A stretch of DNA of 64,000 nt. It comes from Campylobacter rectus. GTDB taxonomy: Bacteria; Campylobacterota; Campylobacteria; Campylobacterales; Campylobacteraceae. The position numbers were made by a program, and so were the translations under genes. The notes beneath the pieces are model-generated. The model had not been told where the DNA came from, made no database searches, and worked only from the letters and a program-made list of their open reading frames with translations. Of this stretch, positions 48,234 through 58,415 are shown in pieces (position 1 is the first letter of the stretch; each line of letters begins with the position of its first letter). The stretch covers positions 992,001 to 1,056,000 of the forward strand of contig NZ_CP012543.1 of NCBI RefSeq assembly GCF_004803795.1, written 5' to 3'.

Positions 48234-50423
48234 ATGGACAAAGCTACCGTAAAAGCGCACAAAATCAGCGATCAAGAGTATGAGGAGATCTTAAAGATCC
48301 TAGGTAGAGAGCCAAATTTGCTCGAGCTTGGGATATTTTCTGCGATGTGGAGCGAGCACTGCAGCTACAAGTCGAGTAAAAAGTACCTAAACGGCTTCCC
48401 GACCAAGGCGCCGTGGGTGATCCAGGGCCCGGGCGAGAACGCGGGCGTCATCGACGTCGGAGGCGGCGTCGCAGCGGTGTTTAAGATGGAGAGCCACAAC
48501 CACCCGAGCTTCATCGAGCCTTTTCAGGGTGCGGCGACGGGCGTGGGCGGGATACTGCGCGACGTATTTACGATGGGCGCGCGAGTCGTGGCGAATATGA
48601 ACTCGCTGCGATTCGGCGAGGTGCGCGGCGAGAGCGAAAATGCGAAAAAACAGCGCTATCTGCTAAAAGGCGCGGTCGCGGGCATCGCTCACTACGGCAA
48701 CTGCATGGGCATACCTACTATCGGCGGCGAGACGACGTTTGATCCTGGCTTTAACGGTAACATCCTTGTAAATGCATTTGCGCTCGGGCTTTGTAAGAGC
48801 GACGAGATATTTTACGGAAGGGCCGAAGGCATCGGCAACCCCGTGATCTACGTCGGCTCAAAGACCGGCCGCGACGGGCTCGGGGGTGCCGTGATGGCGA
48901 GTGATAGCTTTAACGACGCGAACAAATCTCTGCGTCCGACCGTGCAGGTGGGCGATCCGTTTGCCGAAAAGCTGCTGATGGAGGCGTGCTTGGAGCTATT
49001 TAAAACTGACTACGTCGTAGGTATCCAGGACATGGGCGCGGCGGGGCTAACGTCTAGTAGCTTTGAGATGGCCGGACGCAGCGGTAGCGGTATGAAGATG
49101 TATCTAGACCGCGTGCCTATGCGCGAGACGGGCATGACGCCATACGAGCTAATGCTGAGCGAATCTCAGGAGCGTATGCTCATTTGCGCAAAAAAGGGCT
49201 GCGAGCAAAAGATACTCGAGATATTTAAAAAATGGGATCTAGACGCCGAAATCATCGGCGAGGTGACAAGTAGCGGCGTGATGGAGCTTTATTGGCACGG
49301 CGAGCTAGCGGGCGAGATACCCATAGCGCCGCTTAGCGAGGCCTCTCCGGTGCTTGACCGACCGACAGCGCGCCCAAAATACCTAGACGAAATCAAAAAT
49401 TTACAAATCCCGGGGAACGCGGATAATAAAACCGCGTTTTGGAAGCTGCTTAGCGAGCCTGAGGTGCTAAACAAGTCGCTAATCTACGATCAATACGATG
49501 CAAATATCCAAACAAACACCATCAAGCAGCCCGGACTCCTCGGAGCTGCGGTTATCCGCGTGAAAGAAACGGGCAGGGCGATCGCGATGGCGGCGCAGTG
49601 CGATCCGCGGGCTAATTTCGTCGATCCTAAAAACGGCGCGGCTAGAGCGGTCGCGGCGGCCGGACGAAAGGTCGCTATGAGCGGAGCGACGCCTCTAGCT
49701 ATCACCGACTGCCTAAACTACGGCAATCCGCAAAATCCCGAGGTTATGTGGCAGTTCGCGCAGGGTTGCGAGGGTATCAAAGAGGCTTGCCGCGAGCTAA
49801 ATACGCCCGTCGTCAGCGGCAACGTGAGCCTATATAACGACACCGAGGGCGTGAGCGTCTATCCGACGCCCGCGATCGTGACGGTGGGCGTGAATGAGGA
49901 CGCAAATGCGAATTTGTCCAGCGTCTTTACGCGCGCCGGCACGGCGATATACGTGCTTGGCGAGACGAAGGGCGAATTTGCCGCGTCGCTTTACGCTAAG
50001 GCGCTATTTGACGCGGTGGGCGGCGAGCTGTGCGCGGTGGACTACAAAAAAGAGCGCGCGCTGTGGGATTTGGTCATCGAGGCAAATAAATCGGGCGCGC
50101 TAGAGTTTGCAAACAGCGTAGGCGTGGGCGGCGTAGCCATAACGCTAGCAAAAATGGCGTGCCTAAGCGGGCTTGGCGCGGAGTGTAAATTTGACGTTAA
50201 AAAGCCGAGTTTCATCTTTGACGAGAGCTTTTCGCGCGCGATCGTCGGCGTAAAAGACGAGGCTAAATTTGAATCTCTAGCCGCAAAACACGGCGTCAAA
50301 TTTGAAAAAATCGGTAGCGTGGGCGGAGATAAATTTAAGCTAAACGATATCGAGGAAAAGCTAAGCGACGTGAGCGAGGTTTATTTTAATAAATTTGCCG
50401 CAATCATCCGCCAAGAGGACTAA
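48234..50423 (+). CDS. purL: phosphoribosylformylglycinamidine synthase II
   Basis: A 729-residue ATP-dependent enzyme of purine synthesis, converting FGAR to FGAM with PurQ and PurS. Motifs: [12 protein letters not shown] near the N-terminus, [31 protein letters not shown], and [19 protein letters not shown]. Small-type PurL length. AAAGG lies about ten bases before the ATG. purH lies four genes downstream. Confidence 0.97.
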   Translation: MDKATVKAHKISDQEYEEILKILGREPNLLELGIFSAMWSEHCSYKSSKKYLNGFPTKAPWVIQGPGENAGVIDVGGGVAAVFKMESHNHPSFIEPFQGAATGVGGILRDVFTMGARVVANMNSLRFGEVRGESENAKKQRYLLKGAVAGIAHYGNCMGIPTIGGETTFDPGFNGNILVNAFALGLCKSDEIFYGRAEGIGNPVIYVGSKTGRDGLGGAVMASDSFNDANKSLRPTVQVGDPFAEKLLMEACLELFKTDYVVGIQDMGAAGLTSSSFEMAGRSGSGMKMYLDRVPMRETGMTPYELMLSESQERMLICAKKGCEQKILEIFKKWDLDAEIIGEVTSSGVMELYWHGELAGEIPIAPLSEASPVLDRPTARPKYLDEIKNLQIPGNADNKTAFWKLLSEPEVLNKSLIYDQYDANIQTNTIKQPGLLGAAVIRVKETGRAIAMAAQCDPRANFVDPKNGAARAVAAAGRKVAMSGATPLAITDCLNYGNPQNPEVMWQFAQGCEGIKEACRELNTPVVSGNVSLYNDTEGVSVYPTPAIVTVGVNEDANANLSSVFTRAGTAIYVLGETKGEFAASLYAKALFDAVGGELCAVDYKKERALWDLVIEANKSGALEFANSVGVGGVAITLAKMACLSGLGAECKFDVKKPSFIFDESFSRAIVGVKDEAKFESLAAKHGVKFEKIGSVGGDKFKLNDIEEKLSDVSEVYFNKFAAIIRQED

Positions 50424-50644
50424 AATTTGACGCCCAATTTTGGCGCGGCAGGTTTAGCCGGACTAAATTTGAGCGGCGTAAATTTGACGTTTGCTAAATT
50501 TAGCTTGCCTCGGCGATATTTATCGGCGCGCTTTGGCGTCAAATTTGATCAAATTTAAGCAGCTCGCGATGATGATCTGCTATCTTGCCGAGCTTGCAAG
50601 CGACCGTAAAAGTAAAATTTAACACGAATTTGAAAGGAAAGTAG

Positions 50645-51703
50645 ATGTCTTGGAAGGACTTTTTAAACAACAAAGAAGAAGAACAGCCGCAAAAGGAGGG
50701 CAGAGGAATGGATCAAAAAAGCGTAGCTAAGCCGCCGGTGCTATTTAGCGAGACTCAGCAGGTACTAAAGGCGGTCGAGGCCAAACTGGGCGGCACGCTC
50801 ATCACATACTACAACTCAAACGCGGGCAGCGTCTGCGGCAATGACGCGAGCGCGATGTATGAAATTTTAAAGGGCAAAAAGATAGAAAACGCGTTTTTGT
50901 TTATCAAAAGCGACGGCGGAAGCGGTATCGCAGCGCTTCGTATCATCAGTACTCTGCGAAACTACTGCAAAAACATCACCGCGCTCATCCCGGCTAACTG
51001 CGCGTCTGCCGCGACTATGATGGCGCTTGGCGCAAACGAGATCGTGATGGGTCCGCTAGCGTATCTAACAGCCGTCGATACCTCGCTAAAGCACGCGATG
51101 AGCCCGATAGATAACGGCAACGAGCGCGTTAGCGTGTCGATGGACGAGCTAAACCGCGTCATAAAGCTGTGGAAAATGCACGAAAAAGACAACGACGAAA
51201 ACCCGTATAAATCGCTATACAACTACATCCATCCGCTGGTTTTCGGCGCCGTAGACCGCGCCAGCTCGCTCTCGCTAAAGATTTGCTGCGAGCTTTTGCG
51301 CTACCATATGAACGACGAGGCAAAGATCCAAAACATCTCCGAGCGCCTAAACAGCGACTATCCGGCGCATGATTATCCGATACTTTTCCGCGAGGCCGAG
51401 GAGATCGGACTGCACGTGCAAAAGATGGACAACGAGCTAAACGAGATGCTTCAGGAGCTTACGCTTCTTTACTCCGAGATGGGACAGCGCGCGTTTACCG
51501 ACTACGACGAGAACAGCTACCACGATAACAACATCGCAAACATCATCGAAGCAAACGGCAAGCAGATTTATTATCAGATCGACAAGGACTGGTTCTACCG
51601 CCCCGACGAGCGCCGCTGGAACGTGATGAACGACGAGAGCTCGTGGCGTAAAAACGAGCTAGTGGGCGGCAAACTCAAAAATACGATTTATCATTTATGG
51701 TGA
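50645..51703 (+). CDS. ClpP/SppA-like serine proteinase (SDH proteinase family)
   Basis: A 352-residue protein with the crotonase/ClpP-like fold. FIKSDGGSGIAALRI (86-100) forms the oxyanion strand, and ANCASAATMMALGANEIVMG (117-136) carries the predicted nucleophile Ser121. The family (serine dehydrogenase proteinase) is usually membrane-associated via helices; here no TM is visible. The C-terminal 100 residues are acidic and aromatic-rich. The next gene (TerB/DnaJ) starts five bases later, hinting at a protein quality-control pair. It is inserted between purL and djlA relative to C. jejuni as I remember it. Confidence 0.8.
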   Translation: MSWKDFLNNKEEEQPQKEGRGMDQKSVAKPPVLFSETQQVLKAVEAKLGGTLITYYNSNAGSVCGNDASAMYEILKGKKIENAFLFIKSDGGSGIAALRIISTLRNYCKNITALIPANCASAATMMALGANEIVMGPLAYLTAVDTSLKHAMSPIDNGNERVSVSMDELNRVIKLWKMHEKDNDENPYKSLYNYIHPLVFGAVDRASSLSLKICCELLRYHMNDEAKIQNISERLNSDYPAHDYPILFREAEEIGLHVQKMDNELNEMLQELTLLYSEMGQRAFTDYDENSYHDNNIANIIEANGKQIYYQIDKDWFYRPDERRWNVMNDESSWRKNELVGGKLKNTIYHLW

Positions 51704-51707
51704 TATT

Positions 51708-52457
51708 TTGAATTTTCTCTTTTGGTTTTTGATCTTTTGCGGGATTTACTATCTGGTTTCAAATTTTAGCCAAAATCCCGCAAATTTAGGCGGCTCGCAA
51801 AAACGGGCGATGTTTGAAGAGGCTAAATTTTTAGTTAGTCTGCTCGCAAAAGTCGCCAAAAGCGACGGCAGGGTAAATGAGCTAGAGGCTCGCCTCATCA
51901 GCGAGACGCTAGACGATATCACGCTAAGGCTCGGTAACGACGCAGCGATGAGAGCGGAGCTAAAGCAGATCTATAACCGCGAAAAAGAGACGGTGCATAA
52001 CGCCTATTTTATCGCGCGGCAGTACAAAGATCGCTTCCGTCTTAGCCAAGACGCCGCGGCTGCAAAGATATCGTTTTTGTTAAATTTGGCCTACATAGAC
52101 GGCGAATTTAGCAAAAGCGAGCATAATATCATCGAGCAGATCGCCTCAGGATTTGGGCTTGACGAGGGTATTTTTGAAGCGATACTGGCGAGGTTTGAGG
52201 CATTTTACGATCAAAGGCAGACGCGGCGAAATCCTTATGAAATGCGCACGAAAAGCTCGTATGCCGTGCTTGGGCTAAAAGAGGGCGCGCCGTTTGACGA
52301 GGTAAAAAAGCGCTACCGCGAACTGGTGAAAAAATATCATCCAGATATCCTTATGGGGCGCGGCGAGAGCGAGGAGATGATAGAGCGCTCAACCAGAAAG
52401 CTTCAAGAGATTAATGAGGCTTACGAGGAGATAAAGGCTAGCAGTGCGAATAACTAA
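51708..52457 (+). CDS. djlA: DjlA-like co-chaperone: TM, TerB domain, DnaJ domain
   Basis: A 249-residue protein. N-terminal TM (MNFLFWFLIFCGIYYLVSNF), TerB-like helical domain (about 38-165, AKVAKSDGRVNELEARLI and LAYIDGEFSKSEH), then a C-terminal J domain (about 184-245) with KKYHPD, the HPD motif that stimulates DnaK. TTG start. The last codons overlap the next gene by 14 bases. Location before purH matches C. jejuni. Confidence 0.88.
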   Translation: MNFLFWFLIFCGIYYLVSNFSQNPANLGGSQKRAMFEEAKFLVSLLAKVAKSDGRVNELEARLISETLDDITLRLGNDAAMRAELKQIYNREKETVHNAYFIARQYKDRFRLSQDAAAAKISFLLNLAYIDGEFSKSEHNIIEQIASGFGLDEGIFEAILARFEAFYDQRQTRRNPYEMRTKSSYAVLGLKEGAPFDEVKKRYRELVKKYHPDILMGRGESEEMIERSTRKLQEINEAYEEIKASSANN

Positions 52458-52953
52458 AGGCTACACAAGCGGGTGTGTGGGCGATATAATCTCGCTTAAT
52501 GCGAAATATTATGCGAAAAATTTTAACTTTGGCAAAGCTTTTGAAACGAAGATAGCTAAAGATATAGCCGAATTTGTAGCCAGCCTAGGAAGTGGAAAAC
52601 GAGAGCTTTTTACTTGCATAAAAGATAGCGTTTTGGCTGGATGTATCGCTGTTGATGAGGCTCATGAAGCGGGACTGCTTAGATGGTTTGTTGTTGATGA
52701 GAGATTTCAAAACCGAGGCATTGGAAATGAGCTTTTAAAAGAGGCGATTAAATTTTGCGATGAAAATTTTAATCAAACCTATCTTTATACAAATAAAGAG
52801 CTTGAAATAGCTATAAAAATGTATGAGAAATTTGGCTTTGAGCACGATGAAAGCTTTGCGCCAAGGCGATATGAAGAGCTAAACGAACTTGAAATTTTAA
52901 GATATATTAGAAAGAGGAGTAAAAATGAGAGCATTAATCAGCGTCAGCGATAA
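52444..52953 (+). CDS. GNAT-family N-acetyltransferase
   Basis: A 169-residue acetyltransferase. The acetyl-CoA site is [20 protein letters not shown], followed by [15 protein letters not shown], the classic GNAT end. Substrate unknown. It overlaps djlA by 14 bases and the purH start by 29 bases. The coding sequence is more AT-rich than both neighbours and lacks their codon preferences, suggesting acquisition from a lower-GC relative. GTG start. Confidence 0.85.
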   Translation: MRITKGYTSGCVGDIISLNAKYYAKNFNFGKAFETKIAKDIAEFVASLGSGKRELFTCIKDSVLAGCIAVDEAHEAGLLRWFVVDERFQNRGIGNELLKEAIKFCDENFNQTYLYTNKELEIAIKMYEKFGFEHDESFAPRRYEELNELEILRYIRKRSKNESINQRQR

Positions 52954-54463
52954 GGAAGGAGTTGTAGAGTTTGCAAAAGGACTCGAGCGACTCGGTTTTG
53001 AGATATTAAGCACGGGCGGCACGCACAAACTGCTAAAAGAGCAGGGCGTAAAGGCGGTCGAAGTGAGCGAATACACGGGCTCGCCCGAGATGTTTGAAGG
53101 GCGCGTAAAAACCCTGCACCCAAAGATCCACGGCGGGATATTGCATAAGCGAAACGACGCAAACCACGTGAGCCAAGCCGCGCAGCACGGCATCGGCGGC
53201 ATCGATCTGGTCTGCGTAAATTTATACCCGTTTAAACAAACCACTATCCGCACAGATGATTTTGACGAGATTATCGAAAACATCGACATCGGCGGCCCTG
53301 CGATGGTGCGATCGGCGGCTAAAAATTTCGCTAGCGTTTATATTGTCACTAGCCCGCTTGATTACGACGAGGTTTTACGCGTCATAGGTGGCGCGGACGA
53401 GAGCGAGAAGGCCGCTTTTAGACGAAATTTGATGATAAAAGCCTATGAGCACACCGCGGCCTACGACTCGATGATCGCAAATTACATGAACGAGCGCTTT
53501 AACGACGGCTTTGGCGAGATGAAATTTATCGCCGGCAGCAAGGTTTTTGACGCGCGTTACGGCGAAAACCCGCACCAAAAGGGCGCGCTATACGAATTTG
53601 ATTATTTTTTTGGCAACAACTTCACCGCGCTAAAAGGCGAAGCTAGTTTTAACAACATTACCGATATAAACGCCGCTTTAGCGCTAGCAAGCAGCTTTGA
53701 CGCCGCTCCTGCGGTCGCCATCGTCAAGCACGCTAACGCTTGCGGCTTTGCCGTAAAATCAAATCTGCTAGAAAGCTACGTCGAAGCGCTAAAATGCGAT
53801 CCTGTCAGCGCATACGGCGGCGTCGTGGCGATAAACGGCACGCTAGATCGCGCTTTGGCCGAGAAAATCAACGAAATCTACGTCGAGGTCATCATCGCCG
53901 CAAACGTGGACGAGGACGCGCTTGCGGTATTTGAAGCCAAAAAGCGCATCAAAATTTTCACCCAGGGCAATAAATTTTTACAGCGCGCAAACGACAAATA
54001 CGACTTCAAACACGTTGACGGCGGCTTTGTCTATCAGCAAAGCGACGAGGTAAAAGCTAGCGAGCTAGAAAATATGAAACTACAAACCGCGCGCGCGGCT
54101 AGCGAGGCCGAGCTAAAAGACCTCGAGATCGCGTGGAAGGTCGCGGCGCTTACGAAAAGCAACTGCGTCGTTTATGTGAAAAACAGCGCCGTAGTCGCCA
54201 TCGGTATGGGTATGACTAGCCGCGTGGACGCCGCACGTGCGGCCGTGGCCAAGGCGCGCGATATGGGGCTTGATTTACGCGGTTGCGCGCTTGCTAGCGA
54301 GGCGTTTTTCCCGTTCCGAGATAGCATCGATATCGCAAGCGAGGCGGGCGTAAAGGCCGTGATACAGCCGGGCGGCAGCATCCGAGACGACGAGGTCGTA
54401 GCTGCGGCAAACGAGCATGGCATGGCGATGTATTTTACGGGTGTGCGTCACTTTTTACACTAA
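52925..54463 (+). CDS. purH: bifunctional AICAR transformylase/IMP cyclohydrolase
   Basis: A 512-residue enzyme performing the last two steps to IMP. The cyclohydrolase half begins [20 protein letters not shown] with STGGTHKLL, and [15 protein letters not shown]. The transformylase half has [25 protein letters not shown] and [20 protein letters not shown]-like sequence precedes the ATG within the acetyltransferase gene. Confidence 0.97.
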   Translation: MRALISVSDKEGVVEFAKGLERLGFEILSTGGTHKLLKEQGVKAVEVSEYTGSPEMFEGRVKTLHPKIHGGILHKRNDANHVSQAAQHGIGGIDLVCVNLYPFKQTTIRTDDFDEIIENIDIGGPAMVRSAAKNFASVYIVTSPLDYDEVLRVIGGADESEKAAFRRNLMIKAYEHTAAYDSMIANYMNERFNDGFGEMKFIAGSKVFDARYGENPHQKGALYEFDYFFGNNFTALKGEASFNNITDINAALALASSFDAAPAVAIVKHANACGFAVKSNLLESYVEALKCDPVSAYGGVVAINGTLDRALAEKINEIYVEVIIAANVDEDALAVFEAKKRIKIFTQGNKFLQRANDKYDFKHVDGGFVYQQSDEVKASELENMKLQTARAASEAELKDLEIAWKVAALTKSNCVVYVKNSAVVAIGMGMTSRVDAARAAVAKARDMGLDLRGCALASEAFFPFRDSIDIASEAGVKAVIQPGGSIRDDEVVAAANEHGMAMYFTGVRHFLH

Positions 54464-55556
54464 AATTTCGCTAGTTTTGCAGCGGTCTAGGGTGCGCATA
54501 AATTTAAAATTTAACCGTGCGGCGTTTTGAACTGCCGCTAAAATTTTATCTTTCGATGGATGCGATTGTGGCGGGCGGACATAAATTTAATAAATCTAAC
54601 TGCGCGATGCTGCGGACATAAATTTAAAATTTAATCGCGCAAAATATATTATCTGCTGCCGTATCCACGCAGTTTGGCATAAATTTATCGGATAAATTTA
54701 AGCAAGTTGGGCGGCTTCGTTTTGCCCGAAATTTTAAAATTTACGCAGATAGTGCGGTGTGTGCGACGTTATAGAGATGACGGTAGGTATAAATTTAAAA
54801 TTAACCGTAAGCTCTCGAGCGGCTGCGAAATTTTATTTTTGCGATTTGTGTCGCTGCGGCGTGTAAATTTAGGATTTGCTCGCCCAATGAGCGAAAATGC
54901 ACGCCTTTTAACCGAGGCGCTATGAGAAAATTCATTTCGTGGCGGGCTATCGGCAAAACGTAAATTTAAAATTTAATCGTATGTCGCCCCGAGCGGTTTT
55001 AAGAATTTTATTTGTAATATTTGGCGGCGGTGGGGGCGTAAATTTACCGCGTTCGCTACGTTAAATTTACGATCGGCAGAGCGGCTTGGGCTGCGTTTTG
55101 GCCGTTTTGCTCAAATCTATTTAAATTTTACTTTGCTCAAATTCGGCGATTTGCGTCAAATTTGAGCGGGCAAATCAAACCTGTTTTTTAAAAAAATTAT
55201 ACGGACTTAGATTTTGCCCAAATTTTACGAGCGAAAACGGCAGCAAATTTAAGTTTTTACGCGCTGATTTCATAAAATTTGACGCTCAAAGTTTAAATTT
55301 AGTCGCGCCGCTTTACTTTAAATTTACAGAGTTGCTCAAATTTTGCAAGCGTTAAATTTAAGCTGTTTATTTTTAGGTCGCGGATTTTAAAATTTGACGA
55401 AAATCTCTCGTTTTACTCGGGCGGCGTCAAATTTGAAACGCTTGCGCCGTTTTTAAATTTTGCACAAAGAACAAGCCGAATTTCCCGCGCCCGACCCTCA
55501 AATTTGGACTGCGATTTGCTTGCGCTTTGGAGATTAAATTTAATCGAAAGCAGTCT
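54464..55556. other. 1.1 kb AAATTT-rich region with degenerate tandem repeats
   Basis: No protein gene is supported. ATAAATTTAAAATTTAA or close variants occur at 54498, 54618, 54789 and 54960; the last two intervals are each 171 bases. Each is followed by (C/T)CG and a GC-rich stretch, then AATTTTAT and another AAATTTA. Further AAATTT words continue to 55500. A frame at 54707-54925 is an artefact of this repeat. Confidence 0.55.
54618..55000 (+). repeat. degenerate tandem repeat, 171-base period
   Basis: Three units begin at 54618, 54789 and 54960 with TAAATTTAAAATTTAA (54789 lacks one T). The second and third share CGAGCGG, AATTTTATTT and a GGCGG/GCGGCG block at matching offsets. A fourth related start at 54498 is 120 bases earlier. 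Confidence 0.5.
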
Positions 55557-55742
55557 ATGAAGCAAATTTTTATTTTCTTAGTATTTTTAGCAGGGTTGTG
55601 CGCGGCCGACATCTACGTAAACGGCGAAAAAGTCGGCGGTAGCGATCAAAATGCGACCTATAACGGCGAAAGCAAAAACGAAATCCTAAAACAAGAGGGC
55701 AAAAAACAGCTCTGCAAAAAAGGCTACAAGAGGTATTGCTAG
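55557..55742 (+). CDS. small secreted protein of unknown function
   Basis: A 61-residue protein with a signal peptide (MKQIFIFLVFLAGLCAADIY), then a short mature region (VNGEKVGGSDQNATYNGESK) ending in KKGYKRYC. One cysteine in the signal end and two in the mature part. GAAAG lies about eight bases before the ATG; a longer frame from 55527 lacks a site. Not recognised. Isolated within noncoding DNA, so moderately doubtful. Confidence 0.5.
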   Translation: MKQIFIFLVFLAGLCAADIYVNGEKVGGSDQNATYNGESKNEILKQEGKKQLCKKGYKRYC

Positions 55743-56056
55743 GCGTCCCTTCAGTCAAATGTATTAAGCTCGCATCCATGCGGCGGAGTCGGTTTGTTTG
55801 CTGCGCTATGATTTGCGCGCCTTTAAAGACATAAAATTTGCCGTTTGCGGGGTCGAATTTACATTATCAAATTTGACTGTCAAAAAATCCCTTTTTAAAA
55901 TTTATTTGATTAAATTCCACATCTTCAAGGCCCCGGTTTTGCCGCTCAAATTTGACGCCGCAACCGCTAAATTTAAAATTTAACTCCTTAAGCAAAATCA
56001 AGACGTCGGCACGCATAATAGAATATAATCCTGCGAATTTAAAACAAGGATAAAAA
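55743..56056. other. intergenic, no gene seen
   Basis: About 310 bases with AAATTT words. The only supportable feature is the -10 box near 56024. Confidence 0.5.
56024..56029 (+). promoter_or_regulatory. -10 box TATAAT
   Basis: GAATATAATCCTG is a consensus -10 28 bases before the DUF2249-like gene, heading a three-gene operon. Confidence 0.55.
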
Positions 56057-56395
56057 ATGAGCGATTTTTTTAAAGACGCCAAGCGGTTTAACGCTGAGGG
56101 CGCGACGGTGCCGTTTTACAGATATAGCGAGGACGGCGTGGATTTCGTCGGTTTTGACAGCCGCCCGTGCGTACCGCCCGAGCCTATGATAAACGCGCTG
56201 GTGGCGATCAAATTTGCAAACCAAAACACCAAAATCGTGATGGTAAATCATAAATTTCCCGCCGGCTTGATACCTAAAATCGAAGCGAAATTTGACATCG
56301 AGCGCGAGGATCTGGAGGGCGAAGCGGTCAAGATGACCTTTAGCCTAAAACAAGGCGCGAGTATCGACGGTATCGACGCTAGCCTTTGTCACTGA
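56057..56395 (+). CDS. DUF2249-like small protein
   Basis: A 112-residue cytoplasmic protein. VDFVGFDSRPCVPPEPMINA matches the LDxRPxPPPEPM-type core of DUF2249 proteins, and the rest has the expected alpha/beta pattern with HKFPAGLIPKIEAKF. DUF2249 proteins frequently occur with NnrS-like and MIP18 proteins in nitric-oxide or denitrification clusters; biochemical function unknown. AAGGA precedes the ATG. The next gene follows after three bases. Confidence 0.7.
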   Translation: MSDFFKDAKRFNAEGATVPFYRYSEDGVDFVGFDSRPCVPPEPMINALVAIKFANQNTKIVMVNHKFPAGLIPKIEAKFDIEREDLEGEAVKMTFSLKQGASIDGIDASLCH

Positions 56396-56398
56396 GTT

Positions 56399-57601
56399 AT
56401 GCTTTTAAACACCTTTGCGCCGCCTTTTAAGCTAGTGGGCGGTTATTTTATCGCGGGCATTTGCTTTTTGATCGCGAGTATTCCCGCCTTTTTCGCGGCG
56501 GATTTTGAGGCGATCGCAGGGCTTGAGACGGCGGGATTTTTGCACCTGTTTTTCGTCGGATTCGTGATGAGCGTCATCATCGGCGCGCTTTATCAGCTAA
56601 CTTCGGTGATTTTAGAAAAGCCGTTTTCGACGATCAAGGGCGCGGTGGTAAATTTAGCCCTTTACTGCGCGGGCACGGCGTCGATCGGCTACGGGATGAT
56701 CAGCGGCGAGACGGGCTTTATGCACGGCGGGGGTATGGCGCTTTTTATCGCGCTGCTGTTTTTTACCGCGACTTATGCGGCGAGCTTTATGAACGGCTGC
56801 AAAAAGAGTTTTGCAGCGTTTATGTTACTTGCTTCGGCGGCGTTTTTGTTTGTCGGAGTTTTGCTTGGATTTTGCCTTTTGATGATACTTTCGGGCGCTT
56901 TGCCGATGGATTTTATGTTCGCGCTTAAATTTCACGTCTATTTCGTGCTCGGTTTTGTTTTTTTCATCATCGTCGGCGTGGCGACCGTGCTGCTGCCGAT
57001 GTTTGCTTTGGCGCACGATCTCAAATTTACGCTTAGCAAATTTGCCTTCGGGTTTTATATTTTGGCCGGCGTTTTGCTCTTTTCTAGCGATATTTACGCG
57101 TACTTTGCCTTTGGGGCGGCGATCATTTGTTTTGTCGCAGAAGCGCTGCATATCCTAAAAAAACGCGTTCGTAAGGCGTATGACTACTGGAACGTCAATA
57201 TCGCTCTTTCGCTTGCGGCTTTCGTGCTGTTTTGCGCATTTGTCGCCGCAGATAGATACGATATGGCGGTGTTTATGCTGATTTACGGCTTTTTATTTGC
57301 CTTTATCGCAGCTCATCTTTACAAGATCGCGCCGTTTCTCATCTGGTATCACTATGTCGCGCCCTTTGTGGGCAAAAGGGAGGTGCCTCTGCTAGATCAG
57401 ATGATCCTTAAAAAGCCCGCATATATCGGTATCGGCTTTAATGTTCTTGGACTTGTACTCTATGAGTTTGGCGTCTGGCTGGAGATAAAATCGCTCGCGC
57501 ACTGCGGCGTGGCTAGCCTGCTCGTTAGCATCGTTTTGGTCGCGATAAATATGATAAATGTTTTTAAATTTATGAAATTCGGAGTAAAGGAAGAAAAATG
57601 A
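56399..57601 (+). CDS. twelve-TM membrane protein, NnrS/haem-copper-oxidase-like
   Basis: A 400-residue inner-membrane protein with about twelve helices. Scattered histidines in helices (GFLHLFFVGFVMSV, ETGFMHGGGMAL, KFHVYFVLGFVF, AHLYKIAPFLIWYHYV) could bind haem or metal as in cytochrome oxidase subunit I and NnrS relatives. In other bacteria such proteins accompany nitric-oxide metabolism. No oxidase subunits are adjacent. Starts three bases after the DUF2249-like stop and overlaps the MIP18 gene by four. Confidence 0.75.
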   Translation: MLLNTFAPPFKLVGGYFIAGICFLIASIPAFFAADFEAIAGLETAGFLHLFFVGFVMSVIIGALYQLTSVILEKPFSTIKGAVVNLALYCAGTASIGYGMISGETGFMHGGGMALFIALLFFTATYAASFMNGCKKSFAAFMLLASAAFLFVGVLLGFCLLMILSGALPMDFMFALKFHVYFVLGFVFFIIVGVATVLLPMFALAHDLKFTLSKFAFGFYILAGVLLFSSDIYAYFAFGAAIICFVAEALHILKKRVRKAYDYWNVNIALSLAAFVLFCAFVAADRYDMAVFMLIYGFLFAFIAAHLYKIAPFLIWYHYVAPFVGKREVPLLDQMILKKPAYIGIGFNVLGLVLYEFGVWLEIKSLAHCGVASLLVSIVLVAINMINVFKFMKFGVKEEK

Positions 57602-57891
57602 AAGAAAAAATCTATGCCGCGCTCTCAAATATCGTCGATCCCGAGGTCGGTTTTGATATCGTGTCCTTGGGGCTCATTTACGACGCGACTTGCGACGAGA
57701 ACGGCAAGGCGAAAGTCACGATGACGCTATCTACGCGCTCATGCCCGCTGCACGAGATGATACTAGGCTGGGTAGAGACGGCGGTGCTAGGCATCGATGG
57801 CGTAAAAGAGTGCGAGATAGACCTCGTATGGGAGCCCGCGTGGAGTATCGAGATGGCGAGCGATGAGGTGAAGGCGGCGCTAGGAGCGTGA
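57598..57891 (+). CDS. MIP18/DUF59-family metal-sulfur cluster assembly factor
   Basis: A 97-residue protein. ALSNIVDPEVGFDIVSLGLI is the family start and STRSCPLHEM carries the conserved Cys; VWEPAWSIEMAS follows near the end. Members (SufT, PaaD) help deliver iron-sulfur clusters. It overlaps the membrane protein gene (ATGA). Together with the DUF2249-like protein it suggests a small Fe-S or nitrosative-stress cassette. Confidence 0.88.
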   Translation: MKEKIYAALSNIVDPEVGFDIVSLGLIYDATCDENGKAKVTMTLSTRSCPLHEMILGWVETAVLGIDGVKECEIDLVWEPAWSIEMASDEVKAALGA

Positions 57892-58415
57892 GATTGGGCT
57901 TTACGGCTTGCGCGCGTATGAAGGACGGCGAAATTTAAAATGCGATTAAATTTAAAATCGGCCGTCGTGCGAGGTCGGCAATGCCGTTGGTGCTAAGACG
58001 CAGCCGAATTCAAACGCGATGAAATTTACAAGCGGGGTTAAATTTGCGGCGGCGGATATGTCGCTTGGCATGGCACCCTTTTTGCCGCTGCTGCGAGACA
58101 TTTGCGTGCTTCGTATCGGCGAGCGAGCGAAAAACGCGCGCTAAATTTGGCGAAATTTATATCGCGGTATCGCAGCGGATTTGAAATTTGAGCTTCTCGG
58201 AGTTTGCTCGCTGCTCGCTTGGTAACGACGGTATCCGGTGTATTTCGGCTATGATAAAAACGGCGCTGTCTGTGATCTTGTCATCGAATATATTTTTGTC
58301 GGATAATCTTGAGGCGGCTTTAAGCGAGACGCGGTTATTACATACCGCTTCATTCTACCGAATCAAACGTATCATAATAAATCTGCTTTGAAACTGAAGT
58401 TTCCAAACAGGTTTA
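57892..58415. other. noncoding or fully decayed DNA
   Basis: About 520 bases. No intact frame with a ribosome site. The minus strand near 58180-58330 has an open phrase (KNIFDDKITDSAVFIIAE) that might be a gene remnant, but without start or family. Confidence 0.5.

Noticed and set aside
54707-54925. 72-residue plus-strand frame
   Set aside because: It lies wholly in the degenerate 171-base repeat and lacks a credible start.
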